Below are positions 22,400-34,155 of a DNA stretch of 64,000 nt, piece by piece. Under the pieces are notes generated by a model. It was not told the origin of the DNA. It saw nothing but the letters and a program-made list of their open reading frames with translations, and searched no databases. The translations under genes were made by a program, and so were the position numbers. Location of the stretch: assembly GCF_958298935.1 (NCBI RefSeq), contig NC_084924.1, positions 5,456,001 to 5,520,000 on the forward strand, written 5' to 3'. The stretch is from Phragmites australis. Its lineage: Eukaryota; Streptophyta; Magnoliopsida; Poales; Poaceae. How positions within the stretch are numbered: the first letter of the stretch is position 1; each line of letters begins with the position of its first letter.

Positions 22400-24019
22400 T
22401 GTAGGGAACATGATCTTTTTAGAGTATGTATGTGATTTTAGTGATTAATGATAACATAATTAATGAAACTAGCATGTTTGTCAAGTATATGTTTTAATAG
22501 ATCTCATGGATGCAATACATAAAGAAGCAACCGAAGCGAAACTCAAGAAAGTATGAATTGAACAAGTTCAGAAAAGATTGCACTCACCGGATGATCCGAC
22601 GCTTAGTAAAATGTACACGTCAGAGTATTTTGACTCAGAAGAGATTTTTTCAAGAACAATACACCGGATGGTCTAGAGTTAAGGCTATGTGCACACCAGA
22701 GTATTTGCAGAGATTTGTCTCTTGGCTCAATACATTGAGGATTTCTACTCATCGGATGGTCCGGTGTTAGGTCAGGAGGCTTCACTAGAGCATTTTTCAG
22801 GAGTTGTTTCTTGGTGGCAGAAGGTGTCTGATCGTCGGATGGTCTGGCGATATAAAGTTGGCTACGCTGAAGTGTTTTTCAGGAGTTGGTTTTCAAGCAT
22901 GTGTACACCGGATGGTCCGACGCATACAACAAGTCTTCGCTAGAGCATTTTTCAGAAGGATTTTCCTTCAACTCAGTGGGAGATAGAATTATACACGTCA
23001 GATGGTCCAACACATACAAAGGATGTTTTGTTGGAGTAATTCAGAGATACAACGGCTAGTGACAGCTGGCAACGGCTAGACCACACACCGGATGGTCCAA
23101 TGTTCAAAGAAGCAACACGTCGGAATATCCGGCGTTAAGGAAAACAACTGACCGTTGGAGTAGCTACTAGTTCGTGGGGTTGAGGCTATAAATACCCCCC
23201 ACTCGGCTATTTGAGTGTGCTGGAGTCCAGAGAAACTCATATACACTTAAGAAGATATCCAAGCCACAAAAGTACTAAAAGTGATCATTCAATGCAATTA
23301 AGAACAAGATTAGAGAGTGATTAGTGCTAATAGGCATAGAGAGAGTTGTTGCGAGATGTTGTTGCCTAGAGAGAGGATCAATGAATGATCCTATATTGTA
23401 GCAAGTGGTACGTCAGCGTCTTGTAGTCTTGGTGACTCGACGGCATCTTGAGCCTTGGTGGCTCAAGCTTGTCAACCCTCTGACTTAGTATGGAGTGGTG
23501 GCAAGACTCTTGTATAGGGACGCAGAGACCCTTGCCTTGATGACTTAAGCTCGGAAGTAAAGACGGTGGCAAGTGACCAGAACAGAGACTTGTGGTGAGG
23601 CCTTGCTTTGATGGTTTGGTGGCTCAAGCTACTTGAGGTCTAGGTGGTTTAAGGGTCATAACCGGGTGCCGTCTAGGAGCTATAGCATAGGTGGCTACTC
23701 CAACATGGACTAGGTGGCATTTATACCATTGGTACCACGGGATAAAAATTTCTTATACTGAGTTTGCTCTCTCTACCATATTTACATTTCCGTATCTACA
23801 TACTTGCAATCTATATTTATATGTTTACCTTGCTAGAGTAGTTTGCTAGGATTGACTATAGGTTGTAAACCTTTTTGAACGGTAGAGTAGACACACGAGA
23901 TAAAACTAGAACACATTTAGATAGAAATTGATATAAGTTTATCTTATGAAGTTTTTGGAGCCGATTAGTTTTAGGTATCCTAATTCACTCCCTCTCTTAG
24001 AACATCACCGATCCGTACA
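22400..24019 (+). repeat. 5' LTR of the gag-only element
   Basis: Starts TGTAGGGAACATG and ends CCGATCCGTACA. It contains many degenerate copies of the palindromic word CACCGGATGGTCCGGTG and a TATA box GGCTATAAATACC near 23185. The promoter is followed by repeated GGTGGCTCAAGCTTGTCAAC-type sequence. Confidence 0.85.
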
Positions 24020-24084
24020 AATGGTATCAAAGCCTTTTGCTCTTAATAGGCTTAACATCTTAGAGATTTGTGACGTTCGGGGTT

Positions 24085-25409
24085 GGGATAGATATCAGTA
24101 GTGCTCCATATTTTGGCGGCACTCACTTCCCCCGTAGGAAAATTGTAACGACTTGTTTTCTTCAAGCCAAAGGTTTAGATTTTTGGAGAGTCACTGAGGA
24201 AGGGATAAAGAATCGTCTCACAAACAAGGAGAGGTAATTCGATGCTTTGGCTAAGAGTATCCTTTTATCTTCTCTATCTATCGATGCATTTAATCAAGTA
24301 TATTTTCTCACCAATACACATGATATTTGCACTAAGGATGCATTTAATCAAGTATATTCTCTCACCAAGGCACAAAGGATGTGCCAAATAAGAAATATCA
24401 TGTGCTAGTCACTAAGCTCAATGACATTAAACAACTTGCCCATGAAAGTACTAATGACATGTACTCACATTTGAATATTCTTGTCAATGAGATCAATGGG
24501 CTAGTTTTGACGCCAATTGAAGATGATCAAGTGGTGACAAGAATACTTCAAGCTCTCATTCTAAAGTAAAAGTTGATAGTCTCCATTATCTACGACAACA
24601 ACGATATTTTCAAGATGACTCTAAGCTAAGTTTTCGGCAAGATCACCGTCTATGAGATGACCATAAACATAGAGGTTGACACTTTCTCCTCATCCGGTGA
24701 CAAGAACCTTGCCCTCACAAGCAAAAAAGCTCCATGCCCACAAATGCCACAGAAGATGAGAAGGAAAGATCAAGAATCAAGCTCAAGCGAAGATGATGGT
24801 GATGAAGATAAAGAGAGAAAAAATGCCTCAAGTGACGAAGAAATGGATCCCAAAACCACCAAGCTCATCTCAAAATTAGAGAAATACCTCAAGAGGATCA
24901 ACGTCAAGATTAATCATCTAATCTCCATGAAAGACTTGGTCAACACAATCGATCATATTAAGAAGGAGAAAAAGACCAAGAATAAGAGGTAAATAAGGGG
25001 AAGAACCAAAGCATTTGCAAGTATATGAAGATGGATGAGTGAAGATGAAGATTCAAGCTCAATTGATGAGAGCTTCACCATCCACTTCTCCAAAATAAGC
25101 TCTTCTTCAATGTCGTCATCACGTAAATTATCATACAAGTGCCTTACGGCCAAAGAGAATGATGAGCTCAAGCAATAAGTGGAGCAGCTCAAGAAGGACT
25201 TAGCAAGATTGAAAGGCAAGAATCATGTCCAACATCCTCAAGATAATCGTGACAATATGGTAAACAAGCTTGCAGAGGGGTCCACTGTGACATGCTTTAA
25301 GTGTCATCAAGAATGTCATAAGTCATTCCAATGCAAACAAGTTAAGGAGACCAAGGAGAAGCTCTCAAATAAGACATCCAACATCTACACCAAGTCAACT
25401 ACAAGATAA
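24085..25409 (+). pseudogene. Gag-like gene of the LTR element, decayed
   Basis: In-frame blocks run SAPYFGGTHFPRRKIV, FLQAKGLDFWRVTEEGIKNR, a stop (about 24236), then KYHVLVTKLNDIKQLAHEST, an acidic Ser/Glu/Asp-rich linker (24770-24850) and a CX2CX4HX4C zinc knuckle CFKCHQECHKSFQC near 25292-25333. Order and motifs are those of copia-type gag (UBN2). Several stops and frame changes break it. A 53-bp direct duplication (GATGCATTTAATCAAGTATA) lies at 24282 and 24335. Confidence 0.75.
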
Positions 25410-27010
25410 AGACAGAGCAACCACTATAAGCTCAATAAGAAGTACAATGATAAAGTGGTTGAACACATGGTTGGAAGAAATGGCTGATGGTGGAATCAAC
25501 CCATTTATGTGCCCAAGGAAGTCATCACCAACATTAAGGGCCTCAATCGGGTTCCAAAGAAGATTTAAAGTCTACAGGTTAGCTCTGGGATTTTAGGGAC
25601 TTGACTCATAAGATGAAGTGAAGGTTCAAGCAAAGAAGTCAAGTGTACAAGATCAGATGCATAGATGAAAACCCTTATCATCATATACCCAAAATCTCCC
25701 ATCCAAAAGTAAAAGAGGTAATTGTAGCTAGAATTTTTATTCATGTATTTTATTTTGCATCTAGTACATTTGCCTTGTTTAAGATTGCATATGCATATTT
25801 CATTTTCTTGCGATATAATAGGTTGCTTGTGTTTCTCTCTAACACATGAGCAACCTACATGCTTTATTAGTTGTAGATTCTTTTTATAACATATTTCTAC
25901 AAGTAGTATCCTTTATATGTATTGAGTCCAATCTATATGATAAATTATCATTGTTATCAATGATAAGTACATGTCTCTCACAAGTATTCAACACTAGTAT
26001 GCACATATTTAGGAGGAGTATATCTTATGGGTTGTGATTTTGAGACTAACTTATGTTGCACGCTGTATTTTTTTAGTCTTATGGAGTAATCTACAAGTCC
26101 TAGAAGTATGCAATGCTTATTCGTCAATTGGTATTATTATCAATTCATTTAATCTTTTAAGCTACCTCTATGTATAATATGACTTAAACTTCCTATCTCT
26201 ACATATCATTTAGTTGTGCATATATTTCACTCTCATTATATGTATACAGATAGGGAAAGTTTAGACTATATTATGTGATTTTCATAAATTATGATCCATA
26301 TGTTTTCGTTTCAAATGATATCCACATTGCCCATTTTAATTGTATCCCTACAGTTGGCATGCATACCTATAATTGGTATCATTCCTTTCACATTGGATTT
26401 CTACAAATGATATCATCTTATTGGATCATGGTTCATGAAGATCTCTCTTACGTGCTCTAATATTTTCCCTTGAGATCAACATGTCTTTGTAGACTTTTTG
26501 AGATTATTGAAAAGGAGGAGAATTTTGATGACCAAAGCAAGTTCAAGTTACATGATGCAAAATTGTTAAAGATTATTGACAAAGGGAGAAGCATGATGCT
26601 AGAAATACGCATGGAAGGAATGCAAGTGATATCAAGGCAAGAAACATGTAAAGCAAAGAGTTCTTTCATGGATCGAACAAGGGAAATAGTGGTGATGAAT
26701 AAAATGGGAGAATTGTCTCAATGACAGTCACGATAAAAAGGGGGACAAAGTTAATATGACAAAGATGGGATATTTTCCTTACAATTGATCTATATTCAGT
26801 TGGTATCAATAGTTCATTTTCAATTGGTATTATTGGTGTTCTTATAATTGATATTATTGGTTATTCTTACCATGCATCCATGGAAAGTGGTAAAGCCTTG
26901 TGCACTTTATAATTGTTGTCATTCATTATTTGTACACTTTACATTTGGTTCATTTATATTTTGCCACTTACTTTGGTTGTGTTGTCATCAATCACCAAAA
27001 AGGGGAAGAT

Positions 27011-28623
27011 TGAAGCGAACACGGCTCTTTTAGGACATGTATGTGATTTTGGTAATTAATAACAGTATAGTCAATAGGACTAACATATTTATTAAGTGTA
27101 TACTTTAGTAGGTCCCATGGATGCAATACATGAAGAAGCCATCGAAGCGGAACTCAAAAAAGTTTGAACTGGACGAGTTCAGAAAAGATTACACTCACCA
27201 GATGGTTCGACACTGAGTAAGATAAACACGCCAGAGTATTTTGACTCAAAAGAGGTTTTTTCGGGAACAATACACCAGATGGTCTGCTGTTAAGATTATG
27301 TGCACACTGGAGTATTTTCTAGAGATTTGTCTCTTGGCTCGATGTATTGAGGATTTCTACTCACCGGATGGTCCGGTGTTTGGTCAGGAGTCTTCACCGG
27401 AGCATTTTCCAAGAGTTGTTTCTCGGTGGCAGAAAGAGTTTGATCGCCAGATGGTCCGATGATATGAAGTTGGCTACACTGGAGTGTTTTCCAAGAGCTG
27501 GTTTTCAAGCATGTGTACGTCGGATGGTTCGGCGCATACAACAAGTCTTCGCTGGAGCATTTTCCAGAAGGATTTTCCTCCAGCTCAGTGGGAGATGGAA
27601 TTACACACGTCGGATGACCAAGCGCATACAAAAGATGCTTTGCCGAAGTAATTCAGAGATGCAACGGCTAGTTAACGCCTAGTGACAGCTAGCAATGGCT
27701 AGACCACACACCGGATGGTCCGGTGTTCAGAGAAGCAACACGTCAAAAAATTTGATGTTAAGGAAAAAAAATTGACCGTTGGAACAATGGCTAGTTCGTA
27801 GGGTTGAGGCTATAAATACTCCCCCACTTAGCCATTTGAGTGTGCTGGAGTCTAGAGAAACTCATATACACTAGAGAAGACATACAAGCCACCAAAGTGC
27901 TAAAAGTGATCATTCAAGGTAATTAAGCACAATATTAAGAAGTGATTAGTGCTAATAGGCCTATAGAGAGTTGTTGCATAGAGAGAGGATCAATGAGTGA
28001 TATTACATTGTACCAAGTGATACGCCGGTGCCTTGGAGTCTTGGTGACTCACCGACACCTTAAACCTTAGTGGCTCAAGCTTGTCAACCCTTCGACTTGG
28101 TGTGGAGTGGTGGCAAGACTCTTGTATAGGGACGCGAAGACTCTTACCTTGGTGGCTCAAGTTCCTAAGTAAAGACGGCGATAAGACCAGAAAAGAGGCT
28201 TGTGATGAGGCCTTACCTTGGTGGCTCAACCTACTTGAGTTTTAGGTGGCTTAATGGTCGTGACTGGGTGCCATTCGAGAGCTATAGCCTAGGTGGCTAC
28301 TTCAATGTGGACTATAGGTGGTATTTATGTCATCGATATTACATGATAGAAATTCCTTATACTAAGTTTGCTCTCTCTAACATCTTTACATTTTCGTATT
28401 TACATACTTGCAATCTACATTTCCATGTTTACCTTTCTAGAGTAATTTGATGAGATTTTTTATAGGATGCAAACCTTTTTGAACGATATAGTAGACATAC
28501 TAGATAAATCTAAAGCATATTTAGATAGAAATTGATATATGTTTATCTTGTGAAGTTTTTGGAGCCGATTAGTTTTAGGTGTTCTAATTCATCTCCCCTC
28601 TTAGGACATCACCGATCCCTACA
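27011..28623 (+). repeat. 3' LTR of the gag-only element
   Basis: Starts TGAAGCGAACACGG and ends CCGATCCCTACA. It is colinear with the 5' LTR, with many substitutions and small indels. It retains GGCTATAAATACTCC near 27808. Confidence 0.85.
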
Positions 28624-29839
28624 TACGTGCATTTTTGTGTAAGTATGTGTAGGGACTAGGGAGCGTGAGGCTGTGAGCACAAAGCACAACCACTCAGCCA
28701 ACAGAAATGTTTGAGGTTTAATGTTGCAATGCCGTGAACTTCAATTGATCTTATAATCTTGCATGTTCAATGTTGATTGCAATTTCAAAATTTGCAATGC
28801 CATGAGTTTTAACTTATCTGGTACAATACAATTGATGATCATTATAGAAGAGAAGTGTAACTTAGTGTCATTGATAAAATTTAACAAGAGCTTAACAATA
28901 GAAGAGAAGTGTATCTTAGTGTCATTGATAAAATTTTGAAAAAGCTTAACAACAAGTAAGTTAATGATTGCTTTAGGCACATGAGGATCCTTAGTTGTGA
29001 TCCTTATATAGAAAATCAAGTACTAGCTTTGATCCTAGTTTAGAAAAAGAGAAAAGAGAAAGGGAAGCGAAGTGGCTACGGTACTAGCTAGCAACTAGAA
29101 CATATGCATTACACGATAGAGTACTATTATTATTGGGATCGATCGATCTTGTTAGTTGTTTCGATATTTGTTGACATATATTGATGTTATTGTTTTTTTT
29201 ATTATTTAGATTACTCACATGATACTTAATTAGCAAAATTTTAGAAATTAGATTGTATAGTTTGTGCCAAACTTTGAACCATTATCCGGCTTAATCACAT
29301 TTATTGAGTTGAATATTTCCTTCAAAGTAAGTGAGGATAACATAATTGAGGCTTTCATAGCCATAAGAAGCGCAAATTGAAGAATCTAAAGTAGTATTTT
29401 AATATCTTATTTATATAAGATCTTATTTCATAATTCAATAATTTATATTGTATTTTAAAAAAATTGAACTTATTTATTACATTTACGGTATCACGAGTAT
29501 TTTTTAATACATTTGTATTATACTTTTAAAAATTTTATACTTATATATTGATTTCACAATCTTATAAACAATTGGAATGTCTGCCTAACATAAAAATACT
29601 AGCTCCGCTACTAAGAGTCCACATAGTACTACGCACACCGTGGAAGAAAGGGAGAAGCTATGGTGTTTCTGGAAGACTACAGGTCAAACAGAAAAGTAGC
29701 CCTGAAAATCTAGCACACATATATGACTTCTGAATTCTGATGAAGTTCCAGATACGCGCAGTGCGTGAGTTCGTCCATAAATACAGGAGTAGCAAGAGCA
29801 GATGACAACACACAAGTCGAGAGCACCTCACTCTCAAAC
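28624..29839. other. Intergenic; tandem repeat, possible hAT end, P450 promoter
   Basis: It holds a 54-bp tandem repeat (28845-28952), AT-rich DNA and CTAGCTCCGCTACT near 29601, which resembles the complement of a CAGGGGCGGAGCCAG-type hAT end. It also includes the 5' region of the second P450, with a TATA-like CCATAAATACAGG near 29776. Confidence 0.4.
28845..28952. repeat. 54-bp tandem repeat, two copies
   Basis: TAGAAGAGAAGTGTAACTTA and TAGAAGAGAAGTGTATCTTA start units at 28845 and 28899. Both continue GTGTCATTGATAAAATTT and AGCTTAACAA. Confidence 0.85.
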
Positions 29840-31888
29840 ATGGAGACGGCCTACGTCGCCGTCCTCTCGTTCGTCTTCCTCTTCGCACTCCACCGTCTCC
29901 TCGGCCGCAGAGGCAGAAAGATCAATGGCAAGAACAAGAGCATGAAGCAGCTGCCGCCGAGCCCTCGAGCCATCCCGGTACTCGGACACCTCCACCTCCT
30001 CAAGAAGCCGGTCCACACCACGCTCGCGCGCCTCGCCGCGCGCTACGGTCCTGTGGTCTTCCTCCGACTCGGATCGCGCGACACCGTAATCGTGTCCTCC
30101 GCGGAGATCGCTAGGCAGTGCTTCACCGAGAACGACGTGTCCTTTGCGAGCCGGCCGAGCTTCCCCTCGCTGCAGCTGGTGACCTACGGCTCACGACGAT
30201 CGCCTACGGCCAGCACTGGCGCAACCTCCGCCGCGTCGCCGCGGTGCAGCTCCTGTCCACGCACCGGGTGACGTTGATGGGCCCCATCGTCGCCGCCGAG
30301 GTGCGTGCGATGGTGAGGCGGATGTACCGAGCCGCCGCGATCGCCCCCGGCGGCATCGCGAGGGTCGAGCTGAAGCGGAGGCTGTTCGAACTCTCCCTCA
30401 GCGCCCTGATGGAAACCATCGCGCAGACGAAGACGTCCCACGCCGCTGCCAAAGCGGACGCGGACGCGGACGCGGACGCGGACACGGACATGTCACCGGA
30501 AGCCCAGAAGTTCAAGAAGGTGCTCGACACCGTATTGCCGCTGCTCGGCGGAGCCAATATGTGGGACTACCTGCCGGTACTAAGATGGTTCGACGTGTAC
30601 GGCGTGAGGAAGAAGCTCCTGGCCGCGGTGAGCACAAGGGACGAGTTCCTTCAGCAGCTCATCGACGCGGAACAGCGGAGGATGGACGTCGACGGCGACG
30701 AGAGCGAGAACAAGAGCATGATAGCCGTGCTGCTCTCTTTGCAGAAGTCAGAGCCGGAGGTCTACACCAATACCATGATCATGTCGCTGTGCGCGGTGAG
30801 TGCTTATTGTGCCATTGGTTATATATTTGTCACTGTCTTTGTAATTGCTGCTGCAGTTTCAGTTACCACAATAAATCATTGTTGCGGAGTCAATTACGTG
30901 CTTGTAGCGGTGAGCGGTGTCTATTTCTCTAAAATCTTAAACCTTTAGCTGGTATATCAACTTATTTTGATACGATCGGGATCTCCTAACTTCACTGTTG
31001 GTCACTAACGCGTGGGGCTTTGAGACAAAGTCAATGTGACTTCGACGTTAACAGATCCCAGTCGGTTTTGATAGGGCAGCATGTCATGTCGGTGAGAGGT
31101 TGTACCTATTTTATACGTAGTGCCGTGCCGTGAATGTGTTCGTGCTGCGATTTCTTGAATCTTGATAGACATCTTTCGTACGTTGTCATCGTCCGTAGTC
31201 ACAAGTAAACGCTGCAATGTCACTCGGTCCTCACCAACACGACGACCCCTCCTTTTGTCTTCCTAATTTGCAGACCATGTTCAGCGCCGGAACGGAGACC
31301 ACGGCGACGACGGCCGAATGGGCGATGGCTCTGCTCCTAAACCACCCCGAGGTCGTGAAGAAAGCGCAGGCGGAAATGGACGCGTCCGTGGGGAACTCCC
31401 GCCTGCTCGGCTCCGAGGACGTGCCGCGCCTCCGCTACCTCCAGTGCATCGTCAGCGAGGCCCTCCGCCTGTACCCCGCCGCGCCGATGCTCGTACCGCA
31501 CGAGTCCATCGCGGACTGCACGGCCGGCGGCTACCACGTCCCGAGCGGAACCATGCTGCTCGTCAACATGTACGCCATACAGAGGGACCCGGCGGTATGG
31601 CCGGACCCGGCCGCGTTCAAGCCGGAGCGGTTCGAAAACGGCAAGCCCGAACAGTCGTTCATGATACCGTTCGGGATGGGACGGCGGAGTTGTCCCGGGG
31701 AGACGCTCGCGGTCCGGGTGTTGGGGCTGGTCCTGGGGACGATGATCCAGTGCTTCGACTGGGACACGGTCGGTGACGCCAAGGTTGACATGACCGAAGG
31801 GGCCGGGATCACCCTCCCGAGGGCTGTTCCTCTGGAAGCCATGTGCAAACCGCGCCAGGCTATGCTTGATGTCCTTCAGGAACTGTGA
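29840..31888 (+). pseudogene. CYP81A-type cytochrome P450, disrupted by one frameshift
   Basis: Exon 1 (29840-30795) and exon 2 (31274-31888) have the same intron position and exon 2 length as the intact copy at 13.5 kb. METAYVAVLSFVFLF is the membrane anchor and LPPSPRAIPVLGHLHLL the hinge. Exon 2 has AGTETT, EALR in place of ETLR (the ExxR motif is kept), PERF and FGMGRRSCPG. At about 30187-30197, after LQLVTYG, roughly 10 bases found in the paralogue are absent. The frame shifts there, and the rest of exon 1 is open in the new frame. It is otherwise undamaged, so inactivation looks recent, unless the deletion is an assembly or allele artefact. An expanded GCGGAC hexamer encodes (Ala-Asp)n near 30455-30490. 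Confidence 0.88.
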
Positions 31889-32070
31889 GGTTGTGAGCTA
31901 TCTAGACAGTACAGTCGTTTGCTATCCACAAGATAAAGCTTTAAAGCCAATTTCAAGTGTGTAGACAGTACAGTCGTTTGCTTGTGCAAATTGGAAAGCC
32001 ACATTGGTTAATTAGCTAGGTATACACTATACGTTCCAAAAGAAGCCACAGATGATAGATGAGAACGTAA

Positions 32071-32354
32071 GAGTATCTTCAACAATATAGATAGTTGCTA
32101 TCTACAAGAGGTGTACATGCTATCAATAGATTACACTGTAGATAACCTCTCTAATAGTTTAATTATAGCACTAACTATAAAATTAATATAGGTCTACATG
32201 TAATAGATTGTAATATTATTATATTGAATGAGTAGACTGCCTACTAACTAGTAGCTAGTATTTTCTCTCCTTCTATTTATTCTCTCCTTCACATAGGCCA
32301 AAATATAACATTGACACGCTTATGTCTAGGTGATATGGATAGTTGAAGATACCT
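32071..32354. mobile_element. Tourist/PIF-type MITE (284 bp)
   Basis: Left end GAGTATCTTCAACA and right end GTTGAAGATACCT form inverted repeats, and TAA flanks both sides (32068-32070 and 32355-32357). A 3-bp TAA/TTA target is the PIF/Harbinger signature. Its ends resemble those of the Harbinger element at 56.56-62.19 kb (GAGCAACTCCAGCAG). Confidence 0.85.
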
Positions 32355-32721
32355 TAAAAGTGGCATAAGGGCAAGTAATCAATACGGTTTTAGTGATCGG
32401 ATCTGACCAAACCATTATAGACATGTAACCTATTTGGGCTAGTCTCAATTAATAGGTGTATCATGCACATTAATTGATCTGTCACATATGATTTTTTTTG
32501 GCATAGCAAGGAATTAATAATGAGAGAGAAGAATGATGTATCTTTATATAAGATACTGCTCAGGCACGAAATCCAAAAATAGGAAACTAGGTAGAGATGC
32601 ATTGAGTTGTATCATATGATATAATTGCTTACAAAATATACAACAATCGATTGCACTGTAGAGCGTAGGAAACAAGAATACAATACATGCTGGAGGGTTC
32701 TTTCAATAGATCAATTTATTG

Positions 32722-32936
32722 GCGGAAATTTCATTTGTACCATCAAACTTGAGCTGGTACCCAATAATACCATCAAAACGGCCCCCCTTCCATCCATACC
32801 ATCGCAGCTTCTAAAATCTCCCATCCATACCATCGCAGCCAACTCCTCACCCTCACAGACATCTAGCGTCGTTTACTGGGACCAAACTACCCCTCCCATT
32901 CGTTCTTCACCCAACTCGCCCCTTCCTGTCACGCAT
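32722..32936 (+). repeat. MULE left terminal inverted repeat
   Basis: Starts GCGGAAATTTCATTTGTACC. It contains CCATCCATACCATCGCAGC twice. The right TIR (37234-37456) is its reverse complement, with about nine mismatches and one 8-9-base insertion. A further partial copy of its inner part (GAAGAACGAACGGGAGGGG) lies at about 37105-37140. Confidence 0.92.
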
Positions 32937-33017
32937 CCATGGCCTCCAGCTGTTGCCACCCGGTCCTGCCGCTGCCACCCGCTTGCCGTGTGTGTCGCCC
33001 CGAAGCAATTGGTGCCG

Positions 33018-33584
33018 ATGGCGACGACGCCGACGCAGCGCTATGCAGCGGGGGCGTTGCTGGCGCTCGCGCTCCGCCAAGCGCAAATCCACCAGTCCGC
33101 CCCCCTCGGCGGCTCCCCCGGCGACGACGAGGAGCGCGCTAGTAGCGCCAGCAGCAGCGTCGGGGATGCTGCCTCCGACACCGAGTTCTGGACGCACGAC
33201 TCCCGCGGCCTCCTCCGCCCCGTCTTCAGGTGCGCTCCGTTCGCTCTCGCTTGGTCCACCCCATCAATTTGTTAAGAAATTTGTCTGCTGTTCAGCTGAT
33301 GACTTCTGTAAAATGATGCTCAACTTCTATGACGCAGTATCAAATGAGACAAATGAAGAGGACAGTCAAGATCCCACGACTTGTACCTCCGAAACGGCTG
33401 AATCCTCAAAAGCAGGCTCTTCTGAGAACTTGCTTGGAGTTGACAAGTTGTCCTTAGATTACGTTCCTGCTGACAATCACCGGAAGATGGCATTGCTCTA
33501 CGCGCTTCTATCTGCCTGTGTGGCTGATAAACCTGTATCGCAAGAGGAAGAGGACATGAAATCTTCTCGCTTCAGAAAGGGCTA
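33018..33584 (+). pseudogene. Captured fragments of a TMCO4/DUF726-type host gene inside the MULE
   Basis: 33018-33229 encodes MATTPTQRYAAGALLALALR and, further on, WTHDSRGLLRPVFR, ending at a CAG|GT splice donor. This matches my recollection of the N-terminus of plant transmembrane and coiled-coil domain protein 4-like (DUF726) proteins. After a 66-bp intron-like spacer, 33296-33584 is open in one frame and includes KLSLDYVPADNHRKMALLYA and SRFRKGY, a later segment of the same family. The exons in between, the membrane segments and the alpha/beta-hydrolase region are missing, and the two pieces do not join in frame. Homology breaks where transposon sequence resumes. Confidence 0.65.
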
Positions 33585-33700
33585 TATCTGTTGCTGGCTC
33601 TGTGGCAGTTGCTGCCTCATTTGGAGGTTGGTGTAAATGTCCAGTGCAGAGGGCATAGTTAGCATTTTGTACAGATTCATTTTGTACAGATTGAATGCAG

Positions 33701-33790
33701 GAAACATGTGTACAGAACCATGTAATTGAAGCATTTGTACTGCATGAAACATGTGTACAGAACCATGTAATTGAAGCATTTGTACAGAAT
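33701..33790. repeat. 45-bp tandem repeat, two copies
   Basis: GAAACATGTGTACAGAACCA plus 25 further bases is repeated at 33701 and 33746. A 16-bp pair (ATTTTGTACAGATT) precedes it at about 33664-33691. It lies just past the captured fragment, in the 3' region of the transposase gene. Confidence 0.85.
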
Positions 33791-34155
33791 TTTCCCAGCA
33801 GCATATGTACCGAACCTCTTTGCATGTATGTGAATCGATGTGGCTCATTCCATCAGGAAGAATGTAACAAAAGAATGCATAATTCAGAAATCGGGCAACA
33901 TGTAAGCAAATGACCTGTTCTGGAGGTCCAAAACAACTTAATGATTACCAATCCTTAGTTCAATGACATCAGCTAGCAGGGGATGCAACATATTACATCT
34001 CTGAGTACATAAATCACTCCCAATTACATCAGTTCAGTGCTTGAGCACTTGACAAATGCAGATCAACATATTCAGTGCTTGCCACATCTGGCTGGGACGA
34101 GGAAATAATAACCGCAGGTGCCTTTCTTTTCCTGAAAATTAAAAGAAAAATTCAT

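Larger units (their letters stand above)
22400..28623 (+). mobile_element. LTR retrotransposon with gag only, no pol (TR-GAG-like)
   Basis: Two LTRs of about 1.62 kb (22400-24019 and 27011-28623) bound a 3-kb interior. A primer-binding site TGGTATCAAAGCC starts at 24022 and the purine tract AAAAAGGGGAAGAT precedes the 3' LTR. Flanking 5-mers TATGT and TACGT could be a decayed target duplication. The interior encodes a gag-like protein with a zinc knuckle but no protease, integrase or reverse transcriptase, and 25.4-27.0 kb is non-coding. Gag-only LTR elements (TR-GAG) are known in plants. The copia-like primer site suggests mobilisation by a copia relative. The LTRs differ by more than a tenth by eye, so it is old. 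Confidence 0.85.
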
